Position numbers and translations under genes: made by a program. Below are positions 45,436 to 54,830 of a DNA stretch of 64,000 bases, piece by piece. Numbering within the stretch: position 1 is the first letter of the stretch; every line of letters begins with the position of its first letter. Source of the stretch: Planctomycetaceae bacterium (lineage in GTDB: Bacteria > Planctomycetota > Planctomycetia > Pirellulales > Pirellulaceae); contig SXOA01000180.1 of the NCBI GenBank assembly GCA_005778405.1, positions 1 through 64,000 of the forward strand, in the 5' to 3' direction. The notes beneath the pieces were generated by a model. The model was not told where the DNA came from. It did not search any database and was given only the letters and a program-made list of their open reading frames with translations.

Positions 45436-46452
45436 TCAAACTCCCGGGGCAAAGCGTCCGAAGATCATTCGTCCCGCGCTCGTTTGCAGCACGCTGGTGA
45501 CGGCGACCTTCACTTCCTTGCCGATATGCTCGCGTCCTCCTTCGACGACAATCATCGTCCCGTCATCGAGATAGCCGATGCCTTGGCCGAGTTCCTCCCC
45601 CGGTTTGACGATGCGGACGGCAAAGTTCTCTCCGGGAAGAAAGACCGGCTTGAGGGAGTTGGCGATGTCGTTGAGGTTGATGACCGGCACGTTCTGGAGC
45701 TTGGCGACCTTGTTCAGGTTGTAATCGCCAGTGACGACTTTGCCTTCGAGGTGTTTGGCCAGCAGGACCAACTTCATGTCCACCGGCTGGCCGGCCATTT
45801 CCGGGGTTTCGCGGTCATAAATTTTCAGGTCCACCCCTTGGCTGCTGCGGAGGCGGTTGAGAATATCCAGCCCTCGCCGGCCGCGGGCGCGGCGGAGCTT
45901 GTCGCCGGAGTCGGCAATGTTCTGCAGTTCGGCCAGCACGAACCGAGGCATGATGAGCTGATTGTCCAGCACGTTGGTTTCGACAAGGTCGGCGATGCGG
46001 CCATCGATCACGACGCTGGTATCGAGAATATAGGGTTTGAGCCCCTTAACCTCTTTGGAGAACTCGACATAGGGAATGATGAAGCGGAAGTCGTCCTTGG
46101 TTTGCAAGAGCAGACTGATGCAGGAATAGCAAAGAACCATTCCCAGGATCAGCTTGGTCACAATTCTGCCGTCGTCGTCCGCCTTCGACAAAAGTGGTTC
46201 CAAAGCCAGGGCCAGAATGTAGGTGAGAAACACCCCCACCAGCAGCCCAAAGTACACGGCCGAAATCGTGTCGATCTGCTTGCGGGGGAGAAAAGTATCG
46301 GCGGCAATGACGCCGCCAGCCAGGGACGTAGTTCCCAAGAAAGCCAGATAAGGCATCCACCAAATGCCCGTAAGACTGGCGATGCGGATTAAATAGCTGG
46401 CAATCCCAATGGCCACCAGCATGAAAACGCTACGGAGAATGAGGAGCGGCAT
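45436..46452 (-). CDS. PIN-TRAM domain membrane protein (YacL-like)
   Basis: The start at 46452 (MPLLILRSVFMLVAIG) gives 338 residues; the track's extra 39 codons are not part of the family. Four membrane segments span about 5-25, 30-52, 66-92 and 110-125. The PIN nuclease domain follows (YILDTSVVIDGRIADL, RARGRRGLDIL, KVVTGDYNLNKVA), then a C-terminal TRAM-like RNA-binding domain (FAVRIVKPGEELGQGIGYLDDGTM). It is probably a membrane-anchored RNase. It lies 3 bases upstream of the VOC gene. Confidence 0.9.
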   Translation of the reverse strand: MPLLILRSVFMLVAIGIASYLIRIASLTGIWWMPYLAFLGTTSLAGGVIAADTFLPRKQIDTISAVYFGLLVGVFLTYILALALEPLLSKADDDGRIVTKLILGMVLCYSCISLLLQTKDDFRFIIPYVEFSKEVKGLKPYILDTSVVIDGRIADLVETNVLDNQLIMPRFVLAELQNIADSGDKLRRARGRRGLDILNRLRSSQGVDLKIYDRETPEMAGQPVDMKLVLLAKHLEGKVVTGDYNLNKVAKLQNVPVINLNDIANSLKPVFLPGENFAVRIVKPGEELGQGIGYLDDGTMIVVEGGREHIGKEVKVAVTSVLQTSAGRMIFGRFAPGV

Positions 46453-46643
46453 GGGGATTGGTATGATAGGCGCGAAGAATGGCCCCAATCGCGCTAGGGC
46501 TGAACAGCAGGCGGGAAAACCGCCAGTATAACCCTTACGACCTCGCGAAACAGGGCGCAACCTCGCCACCTGCTGCCGCCATTGGGGGATTTGTAACCAA
46601 CCGTAATCGGAGGAAAGTCGTTGCCGGCGGTGGCTTACCTATC

Positions 46644-46673
46644 TTGACCTTTCTACAACTCATCCTTTATCCT
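46644..46673 (+). promoter_or_regulatory. Candidate promoter for acpP-fabF
   Basis: TTGACC (46644-46649) and TATCCT (46668-46673) are separated by 18 bases, matching sigma-70 consensus at 5/6 and 4/6 positions. They lie about 95 bases upstream of acpP. Supported only by sequence resemblance. Confidence 0.35.
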
Positions 46674-46768
46674 GTTTTGTTTGACCGGCTCATCGAATTA
46701 CTGGTATTTCCGGGCACACTCCGCGGCTACGGCTTGCGGTTCAACCAACTCCTAGGAGGACGGCGCAA

Positions 46769-47008
46769 GTGGCATCCGTCGCAGAACGCGTAACCGACAT
46801 CGTCGCCGATCAGCTCGGCGTCGACAAAGAGAAAATCACTACCGAAACCTCGTTTGTCAACGACCTTGGCGCTGATTCGCTGGATACTGTCGAGCTCGTA
46901 ATGGAGCTCGAAGAAGAGTTTGACATCAACATTCCCGACGACGCGGCCGAAAAGATTCAGACTGTCGGCCAGGCCATTAAGTTCATCGAGGAAGCTCAGA
47001 AGTCCTAG
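46769..47008 (+). CDS. acpP: Acyl carrier protein
   Basis: The protein is 79 residues from a GTG start with a strong Shine-Dalgarno (AGGAGGA) 8 bases upstream. It has the phosphopantetheine attachment motif [19 protein letters not shown]. It carries the growing chain in fatty-acid synthesis. fabF follows 125 bases downstream on the same strand, the common order of this operon. Confidence 0.97.
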   Translation: MASVAERVTDIVADQLGVDKEKITTETSFVNDLGADSLDTVELVMELEEEFDINIPDDAAEKIQTVGQAIKFIEEAQKS

Positions 47009-47133
47009 CCAGGAGAGCGGCTCCGGGCTGGGGATTGTCGGGCCCACGCTCCCTTCATCACCAGCAGGGGGGCTGCCTCCGGACTGCCGGATCATCCTTC
47101 CGCGCGCCCGCCTCAGCAACCAGGTCTTTTCGC

Positions 47134-48384
47134 ATGAAACGTCGCGTTGTTATCACCGGGCTGGGTGTCGTCACCTCCCTCAGTTGCAACGTCGAGGAGC
47201 TTTGGAAACGGCTCTGCGCGGGAGAGAGCGGCGTGCACGATCTCAAGACGATTGACACCACGCATCTCAAGATCAAGTTCGGCGGCGACGTTTGGGACTG
47301 GAATCCCGAGGAATGGCCGAACGCCTTTCAGGACCGCAAGGAGATCAAACGGGTTGATCGATTCACCCAGTTCGCCATGGTCGCCGGTCACGATGCGGTG
47401 ATCGATTCCGGGATCGATTTCGCCCAAGAGAACCAGCAGCGCTGCGGGGTCATTCTCGGCAGCGGCATCGGGGGGCTGCACGAAATCGAAGAGCAAGTGG
47501 TCCGCATGGTAAACAAGGGACACGATCGCGTCTCACCCTTTCTGGTTCCCAAGATGATGCTCAATGCCGCGGGGGGCAACCTCTCCATGCGGTACGGGCT
47601 CAAGGGAATCAATTACACAGTGGCCACTGCATGTGCCAGCGCGAACAATGGTATCGGCGATGCCTTCCGTACCATTCAGTATGGTGATGCCGACGTGCTT
47701 ATTACCGGAGGCACCGAGGCGGCCATCACCGAAATGGGTCTGGCCGGCTTTCAGAACATGAAGGCTCTATCGACGCGGAATGACGATCCACCTCGCGCCA
47801 GCCGTCCGTTTGATGCGGAGCGGGACGGGTTTGTGTTGTCCGAAGGAGCGGGCATTCTGGTCATTGAGGAGTTGGAGCATGCCCGGGCTCGCGGAGCGCG
47901 CATCTACTGCGAAATCCTGGGCTTCGGCGCGAGTGCCGACGCCGGACACATCACCCAGCCGGACGAACGGGGCAGCGGCGCGGCAGCCGCCATGAGTCTC
48001 GCTTTGGCGGACGGCAAACTCGATCCGACGGATGTGGGCTACATCAGCGCCCACGGCACCAGCACGCCGCTGGGGGATGCCGCGGAGACGAACGCCATCA
48101 AGGGAGTGTTCCAGGAACACGCCCGCAGCGTAAGCATCTCCAGCATCAAGAGCCACTTGGGGCACACGCTGGGTGCCTGTGGCGGCATCGCCCTGGTGGT
48201 TTGCGTGAAGTCGCTACAAAATGGCGTCATTCCGCCGACCATCAATCTCGAAAACCCCGATCCCATCTGCGATCTGGACTACACGCCGAAAACGGCCCGC
48301 GAAAAGACCTATCGCGTCGCGCTCAGCAACAGCTTTGGCTTCGGCGGGCACAACGCGTGCATTGCCGTCGGCAAAATGGCATAG
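47134..48384 (+). CDS. fabF: 3-oxoacyl-[acyl-carrier-protein] synthase II
   Basis: The start at 47134 (MKRRVVITGLGVVTSL) matches the family; the track's longer start runs into the leader. The protein is 416 residues. The catalytic Cys is in TVATACASANNGIGDAF, with conserved histidines in SAHGTSTPLGD and SSIKSHLGHTLGACG, and a closing NSFGFGGHNA. It condenses malonyl-ACP with acyl-ACP. It follows acpP. Confidence 0.96.
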   Translation: MKRRVVITGLGVVTSLSCNVEELWKRLCAGESGVHDLKTIDTTHLKIKFGGDVWDWNPEEWPNAFQDRKEIKRVDRFTQFAMVAGHDAVIDSGIDFAQENQQRCGVILGSGIGGLHEIEEQVVRMVNKGHDRVSPFLVPKMMLNAAGGNLSMRYGLKGINYTVATACASANNGIGDAFRTIQYGDADVLITGGTEAAITEMGLAGFQNMKALSTRNDDPPRASRPFDAERDGFVLSEGAGILVIEELEHARARGARIYCEILGFGASADAGHITQPDERGSGAAAAMSLALADGKLDPTDVGYISAHGTSTPLGDAAETNAIKGVFQEHARSVSISSIKSHLGHTLGACGGIALVVCVKSLQNGVIPPTINLENPDPICDLDYTPKTAREKTYRVALSNSFGFGGHNACIAVGKMA

Positions 48385-48397
48385 CCAGCGCGTTTTC

Positions 48398-48880
48398 CTA
48401 CTTCACTTTCTTGAACGTGACCAGCATTGCCCCGCTGCCGGCTTTGCTTTCCAGAGAACCAGGACGTTTCCCTTTTGCCGGTTGATCGCCGTCCATCTGG
48501 AAGCAGAATTTGAGAGTTTCACCGTCAATGGCGTAGAGCCCCTCCAGAAGCTTTGTTCCATCCTTGAGATCTTCCGCCTTGTCCGCGATATCGAGAAGTT
48601 TGGGGCTGGTGCTGACGTCCAGTTTGATAAACCGCTTCTGCGGTGTGAAGTTCGCGTCGCTGCCGGTCACTTCCAGCTCTGTCTCCTTAAACTCGAATTT
48701 GATGCCCAGTTTTATGACCGCTTCCAGTTCTTCTCCATCCTTCAGGCAGGAAGTCACCTCCCATTTTCCTTCCAGGGCTTTGAGGCCCGCTTTGAGTGCG
48801 TCGTCGTCGGCGGCGTGGGCTGTGAAAATTGCTGCAGTCAACAAGGCAACCAGAACGCCCAAGGCTGGCAGTGATCGCAT
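48398..48880 (-). CDS. TIGR03067 family secreted protein
   Basis: The start at 48880 (MRSLPALGVLVALLTAA) gives a signal peptide and about 160 residues. The region begins LKALEGKWEVTSCLKDGEEL and ends FCFQMDGDQPAKGKRPGSLESK, the pattern of planctomycete TIGR03067 proteins, a lipocalin-like family of unknown function. It converges on fabF with 13 bases between stops. Confidence 0.85.
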   Translation of the reverse strand: MRSLPALGVLVALLTAAIFTAHAADDDALKAGLKALEGKWEVTSCLKDGEELEAVIKLGIKFEFKETELEVTGSDANFTPQKRFIKLDVSTSPKLLDIADKAEDLKDGTKLLEGLYAIDGETLKFCFQMDGDQPAKGKRPGSLESKAGSGAMLVTFKKVK

Positions 48881-48966
48881 GACGGTTCTCCCAAAGTAGA
48901 TCTGCGGCAGGGAACAATGGATTCGACCCAATTGTAGGGGCCAGAGTTCATGTATTCCAGCCATCC

Positions 48967-49761
48967 TCACTGCCAGCTCCTCGGCATGTCCGGCTGTTGC
49001 CAAGCACTCATGCCGCCATCGATGAGCAGCATTTGGCCGTGGACGTGGCTGGCGGAGTCGCTGCAAAGGTAGACTGCGCCGTCGCCGCAAACGTCGCTGC
49101 TGGGAACCTGGCGGTTGGGGGTGTGCAATTCCATCCAGCGGGCGAAGCGTTCGTCCCGGTCGACGATGCTGGTGAGCGGCGTGCGGACGAGACCGGGAGC
49201 CAGGCCGTTGACCCGGATGCCAAGGGGGGCGAGTTCGACACAGAGAGTCTTGACCATCGCTTCGATGGCCCCTTTGCTGGTGTCGTAGCCAGAATGGGTC
49301 GGCTCCGCCAGGCGGCCGTTGATGGAGCCGATCATCAGTACGCGGCCGGCGGTCATGTTCTGGACCCACCGCTTCGCGAACCTCTGCGTCAGGAAGAAGA
49401 CCGAAAAGACGTTGAGCCGAAAAGTCCGCGCGAGCCGCTCGTGGTCCATCTCCAGGAAGGGAACGTCGTTATAGTTGCCGGCGTTGTTGACCAGGATGTC
49501 GATTTCCGGCATGGCGGCGATAGCTTTGGCGAATACCTCGTCGATGGCTGGCATGGTGTCGCCCGCCAGGTCTCCGGTGATGTATTCGGCCCGGACGCCA
49601 TGAGCCCGGCAGGCGGCGAGGGCTTCCTCGGCATCGTTTCTCGGAGCGCGACCATGCAGGACGATGTTCGCGCCTGCCTCGGCAAAAGCCACGGCGATGG
49701 AACGTCCGACTCCTTTGGTCGAGCCGGTGATGAGGGCCGAATGGCCACGCAGGTGGATCAT
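48967..49761 (-). CDS. Short-chain dehydrogenase/reductase (SDR)
   Basis: The protein is 264 residues. The NAD(P) motif is TGSTKGVGRSIA, followed by NNAGNY, and the catalytic Ser-Tyr-Lys set lies in MIGSINGRL and SGYDTSKGAI. The substrate is not predictable. It is 18 bases downstream of the coiled-coil gene and probably shares its transcript. Confidence 0.93.
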   Translation of the reverse strand: MIHLRGHSALITGSTKGVGRSIAVAFAEAGANIVLHGRAPRNDAEEALAACRAHGVRAEYITGDLAGDTMPAIDEVFAKAIAAMPEIDILVNNAGNYNDVPFLEMDHERLARTFRLNVFSVFFLTQRFAKRWVQNMTAGRVLMIGSINGRLAEPTHSGYDTSKGAIEAMVKTLCVELAPLGIRVNGLAPGLVRTPLTSIVDRDERFARWMELHTPNRQVPSSDVCGDGAVYLCSDSASHVHGQMLLIDGGMSAWQQPDMPRSWQ

Positions 49762-49779
49762 AAGACTCTCGACCCTGGA

Positions 49780-51072
49780 TTACCGCTTGAGCGTGGCCAG
49801 CACGCGACCTTTTTCCTGCTCCAGCGGGAAGGGGTCGTAGGTAATCAGGGCCGTGGCCATGGCAGAGAGGGAGAGAGCTGACTGGGGGGTCGTGGGGCCT
49901 GCTTTGACGGCTCGCTTTTCGGCGATGTCGGCCCTCTTTTCCTTCTTGGCGATGGCGTAGAGCTCGTCATCGACTTTCCCAACCTTGATGGCCGCTTCGG
50001 TATCGGCTCGCTGTTGCCGAACCGCCAGGTCGGAACGCTGTTGCTGCACACCGGCTGCTTCCCGGTTGGCGGAGAACAAGTCGGCCTGGGTCGCACCTTC
50101 CAACAGACTGAGACGATTGAGCTCCAGCGACAGCAAGTTCTTCAGATTCTGATCGCGAGTGGCGTTGTACTGAGTCTGAACCGAAACGATTTGCAGTTCA
50201 ATGTTAATGAGCTGGGTGTTGATGCTCGTGGCCCTGCTGCTGAGCGAGGTGAGACGGGACTGGAGTGGCGCATCGGCTTTGCGAATGGCCTCAGTTTCCT
50301 TCTCGTGCTCTTTTTTGAATTTCTCGATTCTCTCTTCCAACTCCTTCACCCGCTCCTTGTTGACGTCGCGCTGCTCGGCAATTTCCGCCAAGGTCTTTTC
50401 GCGATCCGTGTCTGCCTGTTCCTTGGCTTTGCCCTTAACGGTTTCCTTGGCATCGGTCAGCTCGACGAATTTTTGCAGTACGCCATCGCGAGCTTGCTCA
50501 AAGATGACCAGCCGGCTTTCCGATAACCGCTCGGTGACTGTCTTTTCCGACTCCTTGCGAATGTCGATGCTGACGTTGGCCTGGGCCGGCCCGCCGAGAA
50601 AGCCGTAGGTGCGGCCGAGGAACGCGACTAGGTGACGCTGCTGGTCTTCTTCATCGGTCTTGACATCGTCCTTTGGAAGAAGCATGGCCAGTTGGTCGGC
50701 GGCGACCAGCGCCCCTTCATAATTCTTGAGCACGGTCAGCAGCCAAACCCTGGCTCGCCAAGCGGCCAGGTCTTTCTCGTCGCGGGCCAGAATCTCGTCA
50801 ATGAGCTTGATGGCCTCCGCATAACGCCGCTGCTTGATCTGCACGAGAGCCGCGGGATACAAGGCAGAAGGATGGCGCCCGGCAGCGGAGAAGAGGATCT
50901 CGGACTGAGTATCCGCCGCGGTGCGAAAAGAAGTGGTTGTGCCCCAACCTACATTCAGCAGGCGAGCCACATGTGGGGCGGCTTTGTCCTCCTGTGCAAA
51001 GAGCGGAGATGACAAGCACGAAAGGACGCCGGATGCAATTAGCGAAGCAATCAGCAAGCAGCGCGGACTCAT
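49780..51072 (-). CDS. Exported TPR / coiled-coil protein
   Basis: The start at 51072 (MSPRCLLIASLIASG) gives a signal peptide cut near LFAQ and 430 residues. Residues about 65-135 contain TPR-like pairs (RRYAEAIKLIDEIL, KNYEGALVAADQLA). From about 200 to 380 there is a long charged helical coiled coil (KELEERIEKFKKEHEKETEAI). No enzymatic motif is visible. A role as a cell-envelope scaffold is a guess. Confidence 0.75.
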   Translation of the reverse strand: MSPRCLLIASLIASGVLSCLSSPLFAQEDKAAPHVARLLNVGWGTTTSFRTAADTQSEILFSAAGRHPSALYPAALVQIKQRRYAEAIKLIDEILARDEKDLAAWRARVWLLTVLKNYEGALVAADQLAMLLPKDDVKTDEEDQQRHLVAFLGRTYGFLGGPAQANVSIDIRKESEKTVTERLSESRLVIFEQARDGVLQKFVELTDAKETVKGKAKEQADTDREKTLAEIAEQRDVNKERVKELEERIEKFKKEHEKETEAIRKADAPLQSRLTSLSSRATSINTQLINIELQIVSVQTQYNATRDQNLKNLLSLELNRLSLLEGATQADLFSANREAAGVQQQRSDLAVRQQRADTEAAIKVGKVDDELYAIAKKEKRADIAEKRAVKAGPTTPQSALSLSAMATALITYDPFPLEQEKGRVLATLKR

Positions 51073-51215
51073 AACAAGCTCCAGTCCCGGCAAGGCCCCG
51101 AATGCTTGCCGTTACGCTTAATCGTATCGGAGGGAGGGGGAGGGAGCAAGTTTGGTGACCGGATTGACCATTGCCTGCACCGTCGGGAAAGGACAGCACG
51201 GCCCTGGCTGGGACG

Positions 51216-53318
51216 TTATCTTCCAATACAGAACAGATGCTTCTCCCCCCGGATATAGAACCGGTCGTGGGCGATGGCTGGGGAGGAGTAGCAGGATTCT
51301 CCGAGAGGATTATCGGCTACCACTTCCAACTTGGGACAGGGGCGCACAACCTTGGTGCGGCCGTCGTCGGCAATCAGGTAGACGAAGCCGCCGGCCGTGA
51401 CTAGGGAAGTGCTGAAGTGCGGGCCAAGGCGTTCCTGCCACAGGCGTTCGCCAGTGCCGGCGATGAAGCAATTCACCGTCCCCCGGTCATCGGGAACGAT
51501 AAGAAAACCGTTTACGACAACCGGCGAAGGGACGTAGCACGCGACTTTGGTTTCGTGCCAGGCGACATGCGTGTCGGAAACGTCGCCGCGGCCATTCGGA
51601 CGAATGGCCATGACGTGGTAGGTCGGATATCCGGCAGCCATGAAGAGGAGGTTGCCGTCGTAGACCATCGAAGCGACATACTGCTCGGTCGGACCCTGCA
51701 CGATCCAGTGCTGCGAGCCATCGCGGGGATTGACGCTAAGGATATGCTTGCTGCCTGAAAGGACCATCTGCGTGCGGCCATCGATTTCGCGAATCAACGG
51801 CGTGACGTAGCTGCGGATTTTGTGCTCCCGCTCCAGTTTCCATACGATCTTGCCTGTCTCTTTGTCGAGGGCGACAAGGTACGAATCGCCGTCATGGTCG
51901 CCGTTGACGATGACCAGGTTCTCGAAGAGCACGGGGCTGGCGCAATAGCCGTGGGCGCTGATAAACGGCCCAGGCCTGACGAGCCATTTCTGATTGCCGT
52001 CGAAGTCGTAGGCCGCCACGACCATCCTTCCCGGCGTAATGTTCCGCGGCGTGCCGACATTGGGAGCCGGAATCAGGCTGCCGTCGACTTCCAGGAACGA
52101 GACGAACACCAGCTTGCCGTCAGTGGCCGGCGTGCTGGAGGCATAGCTGTTGAGCCCGTGCTTCGATTCCAGCGGCCCGCGGAAGACTGTCTTCTTCCAG
52201 AGCGTTTTGCCAGTCGAGCGGCCCAAGCATGACAACGTTCGATCCTTCGTCGCTTCATCGCAGGCCACGATAAAAAGCCTCTCCTCCCAAATCACGGGAG
52301 CAGCATGTCCGGTGCCGGCGAGTGGAACTTTCCACAGCAAGCCTTCTCCTTTCGGCATGTCCCAGCGAACGGGAACATTCTTGTCCAGGCTCGTCCCATC
52401 GCCGCGCGGCCCCCGCCAGCCGGGCCAGTTCTCGCCACCGACTTGCGCCGCGAATGGCTTCACATCGGCGGACGCATGTTTGGCGATGAACTCGACGATG
52501 GGGGTCGAGTCTGCGAGGCCGTGTGGATGATGACCTATTCCCTTCTTGGCAATGAGAGTGATCTCGCCCCCGAGTTTTTGGTAGCGCTCGGCAAGGAGGA
52601 CGGTATTTTCTTCCCAGGGAACGACGTCGTCGGCATCACCGTAGACATGCAGCAAGGGGACCTTGGCTTTGGCCAGCGGCTGCAGGTTGTCGACCGGGTT
52701 CTTGCTGTAGGCGAGCGCCTCCGCGTCATTCTTGAAAGAGTAGCGCTCCAAGACGAGCTGCCAATCTCGCGGGCTCCCCTTCCCCTTTCCTTTGCCGCCG
52801 GGCCAACTCTTGAAGTCGCAGACCGGCGCATCGCCGTAGATGCAAGCCACTTTGTCCGGGTTCGCGGCAGCCCAGTTGTAACAATAGAGGCCCCCGCGGC
52901 TGAGGCCGACGAGAGCCGCTCGGCGAGCGAAACTGTATTTGCCGGTGAGCTCCGCGTAGAATTTGTTCCAATGTTCGACGGCCTGCGGCGAGCCGAGCAT
53001 GTCCGGCACCGACATAGAGACAATGTGAAAGCCTTTTTTGAGCAGTGCAATATCCGGGTCCGGCTTGTGTCCGAAGAATTCTCCGTGCCAGACCCAGGGA
53101 CGGCCCGCCGCGGCATGTTCCGGCGCGACGACGAGAACCGATTTGCCATCCACCTCGAAGTCGTACCTGGCGAAGCCATGCCAGTCGGACTTCTTGCCAG
53201 GGAATGGAGCCACCGCACTCGGCCTGGACGGTTCTTCGGCCGCCAGCGACCACGCGGAAAACAGTGTCGTCACCAACGCAACGACAACGAGAATCCAGGA
53301 GGAGAACAGGTTCTTCAT
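51216..53318 (-). CDS. Exported alpha/beta-hydrolase fused to PQQ-like beta-propeller
   Basis: The start at 53318 (MKNLFSSWILVVVALV) gives a signal peptide and 700 residues. Residues about 25-290 are an alpha/beta-hydrolase (LVGLSRGGLYCYNW, with DADDVVPW and GIGHHPHG). From about 300 the sequence becomes the repeats of a PQQ-like propeller (NWPGWRGPRGDG, FIVACDEATKDRTLSCL, VALDKETGKIVWK). The nucleophile elbow is G-L-S-R-G, a Ser form. Such fusions combine hydrolysis with a likely binding or redox propeller. Activity is unknown. Confidence 0.88.
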   Translation of the reverse strand: MKNLFSSWILVVVALVTTLFSAWSLAAEEPSRPSAVAPFPGKKSDWHGFARYDFEVDGKSVLVVAPEHAAAGRPWVWHGEFFGHKPDPDIALLKKGFHIVSMSVPDMLGSPQAVEHWNKFYAELTGKYSFARRAALVGLSRGGLYCYNWAAANPDKVACIYGDAPVCDFKSWPGGKGKGKGSPRDWQLVLERYSFKNDAEALAYSKNPVDNLQPLAKAKVPLLHVYGDADDVVPWEENTVLLAERYQKLGGEITLIAKKGIGHHPHGLADSTPIVEFIAKHASADVKPFAAQVGGENWPGWRGPRGDGTSLDKNVPVRWDMPKGEGLLWKVPLAGTGHAAPVIWEERLFIVACDEATKDRTLSCLGRSTGKTLWKKTVFRGPLESKHGLNSYASSTPATDGKLVFVSFLEVDGSLIPAPNVGTPRNITPGRMVVAAYDFDGNQKWLVRPGPFISAHGYCASPVLFENLVIVNGDHDGDSYLVALDKETGKIVWKLEREHKIRSYVTPLIREIDGRTQMVLSGSKHILSVNPRDGSQHWIVQGPTEQYVASMVYDGNLLFMAAGYPTYHVMAIRPNGRGDVSDTHVAWHETKVACYVPSPVVVNGFLIVPDDRGTVNCFIAGTGERLWQERLGPHFSTSLVTAGGFVYLIADDGRTKVVRPCPKLEVVADNPLGESCYSSPAIAHDRFYIRGEKHLFCIGR

Positions 53319-53342
53319 GGTTTTCCTAAGAGCTGCTGGCAC

Positions 53343-54830
53343 CTACACAATTTCCCGGATAACTTTCCCCTCGACGAACGTCAGCCGTTCATTGCGGCCG
53401 AGGTGGGGAAAAGTGAGACGGTGCTGATCGAGGCCGAGCTGATGGAGGATAGTGGTGTGGATGTCCCGGAAATGGTAGGGGCTTTCGATGGCGCGCAGGC
53501 CAATGGCATCGGTCGCTCCGACGACCTGGCCCCCCCGGATGCCGCCGCCGGCCATCCACATTGTGAAGCCTAAATTGTGGTGGTCCCGCCCTTTGCCGGA
53601 TTCCGCTTCCGGCGAGCGGCCGAATTCGCCTCCCCAAAGGATGAGTGTGCTTTCCAGGAGGCCGCGGCGTTTCAGGTCTTTGAGCAGGCCGGCGACAGGC
53701 TTGTCGGTCTCGGCCGCTTTGCGGACGTGATTCTCTTCAATGTCGCTGTGGGCGTCCCACTGCATGTTTCCCGGTCCGCCACCGGAGACAACACAGGTGA
53801 ACCGAACCCCTTGTTCCACCAGCTTGCGTGCCAGCAAACAGCGGCGACCATAATCGCTGGTCCGCTCGTCGCCGATGCCGTACAGGTCAAGTGTCTCCGG
53901 AGTCTCCTGGGAAAGGTCGAGCACTTCCGGGGCCTCGGTCTGCATCTTGAACGCCAGGTCATACGCACTGATGCGGGCATTCAGCTCCGCATCCGCCGGA
54001 TTAAGTGCCGCCTCGTTGAGCCGGCGAATCAAAGCCAACGTCCGTCGCCGTTGTTCCTGTCCAACTCCCGTCGGCAGATCGAGATTGAGCACCGGCCGGC
54101 CACCCGGACGGAACATTGTCGGCTGGTAGACCGCGGGCAGGAAACCGTGCATGTACATCGGCTGCCCTGCTTCGAGCGCACCTTTCGGGTCGGGCAAGAC
54201 AACGTAAGCGGGGAGCGACTCCGTTTCCGCCCCCAGGCCGTAAAGAGTCCACGAGCCGAAGCTGGGAAAGCCCGGAATCGTCCGGCCCGAAAAAAGCTCG
54301 TACTGTGCCGCGGAGTGGACCACCATGTCTCCATAGCAGGAGCGGAGCACGGCGATGTCGTCGATGCACTGGGCCGTGTGCGGGAACAAATCGGAAACAG
54401 GAATGCCGCTCTGACCATACTTTTGGAAAGTTCGCCTCGTCCCGAGCAGCTTCGCATCGCGCTGCACGAATTGATACTTCGCTTCGCCAAACCCCCTGGG
54501 GCGGGTTTGGCCGTTGAGCTTATTGAGAAGCGGCTTGGGATCAAAGGTCTCCAGATGGCTGGGGCCACCGGCCATGAACAGGAAGATGACGGATTTGGCC
54601 TTGGCCGGAAAATGGGGCGATTTTGCCGCCAGGGGATTGGCAACGGAGTGAGGACTCTTGGCTTCCGCGACGGCACTTTGTTCGCCAATGAGTGCCGACA
54701 GCGCCAGCCCGCCGAAACCGCAGAATGCATCGCGAACGAACTCCCGCCTTGAACGCGTGGGGCGCGAGTGAGGACTATCGCTGAGAAGTCCGCTAGCGAG
54801 CGGCGCGTCAGGGGACATAAAGGAATTCAT
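53343..54830 (-). CDS. DUF1501 family protein (TAT-exported)
   Basis: The protein is 495 residues. A twin-arginine-like segment TRSRREFVRDAFCGFGGLAL lies near residue 25. Family motifs are FMAGGPSHLETFDPKPLLN, LFPHTAQCIDDIAVLRS, LLARKLVEQGVRFT, and WGGEFGRSPEAESGKGRDHH. It overlaps the 3' end of the upstream cytochrome gene by 23 bases, the standard DUF1549/DUF1553-DUF1501 operon. Confidence 0.94.
   Translation of the reverse strand: MNSFMSPDAPLASGLLSDSPHSRPTRSRREFVRDAFCGFGGLALSALIGEQSAVAEAKSPHSVANPLAAKSPHFPAKAKSVIFLFMAGGPSHLETFDPKPLLNKLNGQTRPRGFGEAKYQFVQRDAKLLGTRRTFQKYGQSGIPVSDLFPHTAQCIDDIAVLRSCYGDMVVHSAAQYELFSGRTIPGFPSFGSWTLYGLGAETESLPAYVVLPDPKGALEAGQPMYMHGFLPAVYQPTMFRPGGRPVLNLDLPTGVGQEQRRRTLALIRRLNEAALNPADAELNARISAYDLAFKMQTEAPEVLDLSQETPETLDLYGIGDERTSDYGRRCLLARKLVEQGVRFTCVVSGGGPGNMQWDAHSDIEENHVRKAAETDKPVAGLLKDLKRRGLLESTLILWGGEFGRSPEAESGKGRDHHNLGFTMWMAGGGIRGGQVVGATDAIGLRAIESPYHFRDIHTTILHQLGLDQHRLTFPHLGRNERLTFVEGKVIREIV

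Noticed and set aside
43336-46392. A 1018-residue plus-strand ORF
   Set aside because: It is antisense to fhcA, the VOC gene and the PIN-TRAM gene, all with strong family motifs.
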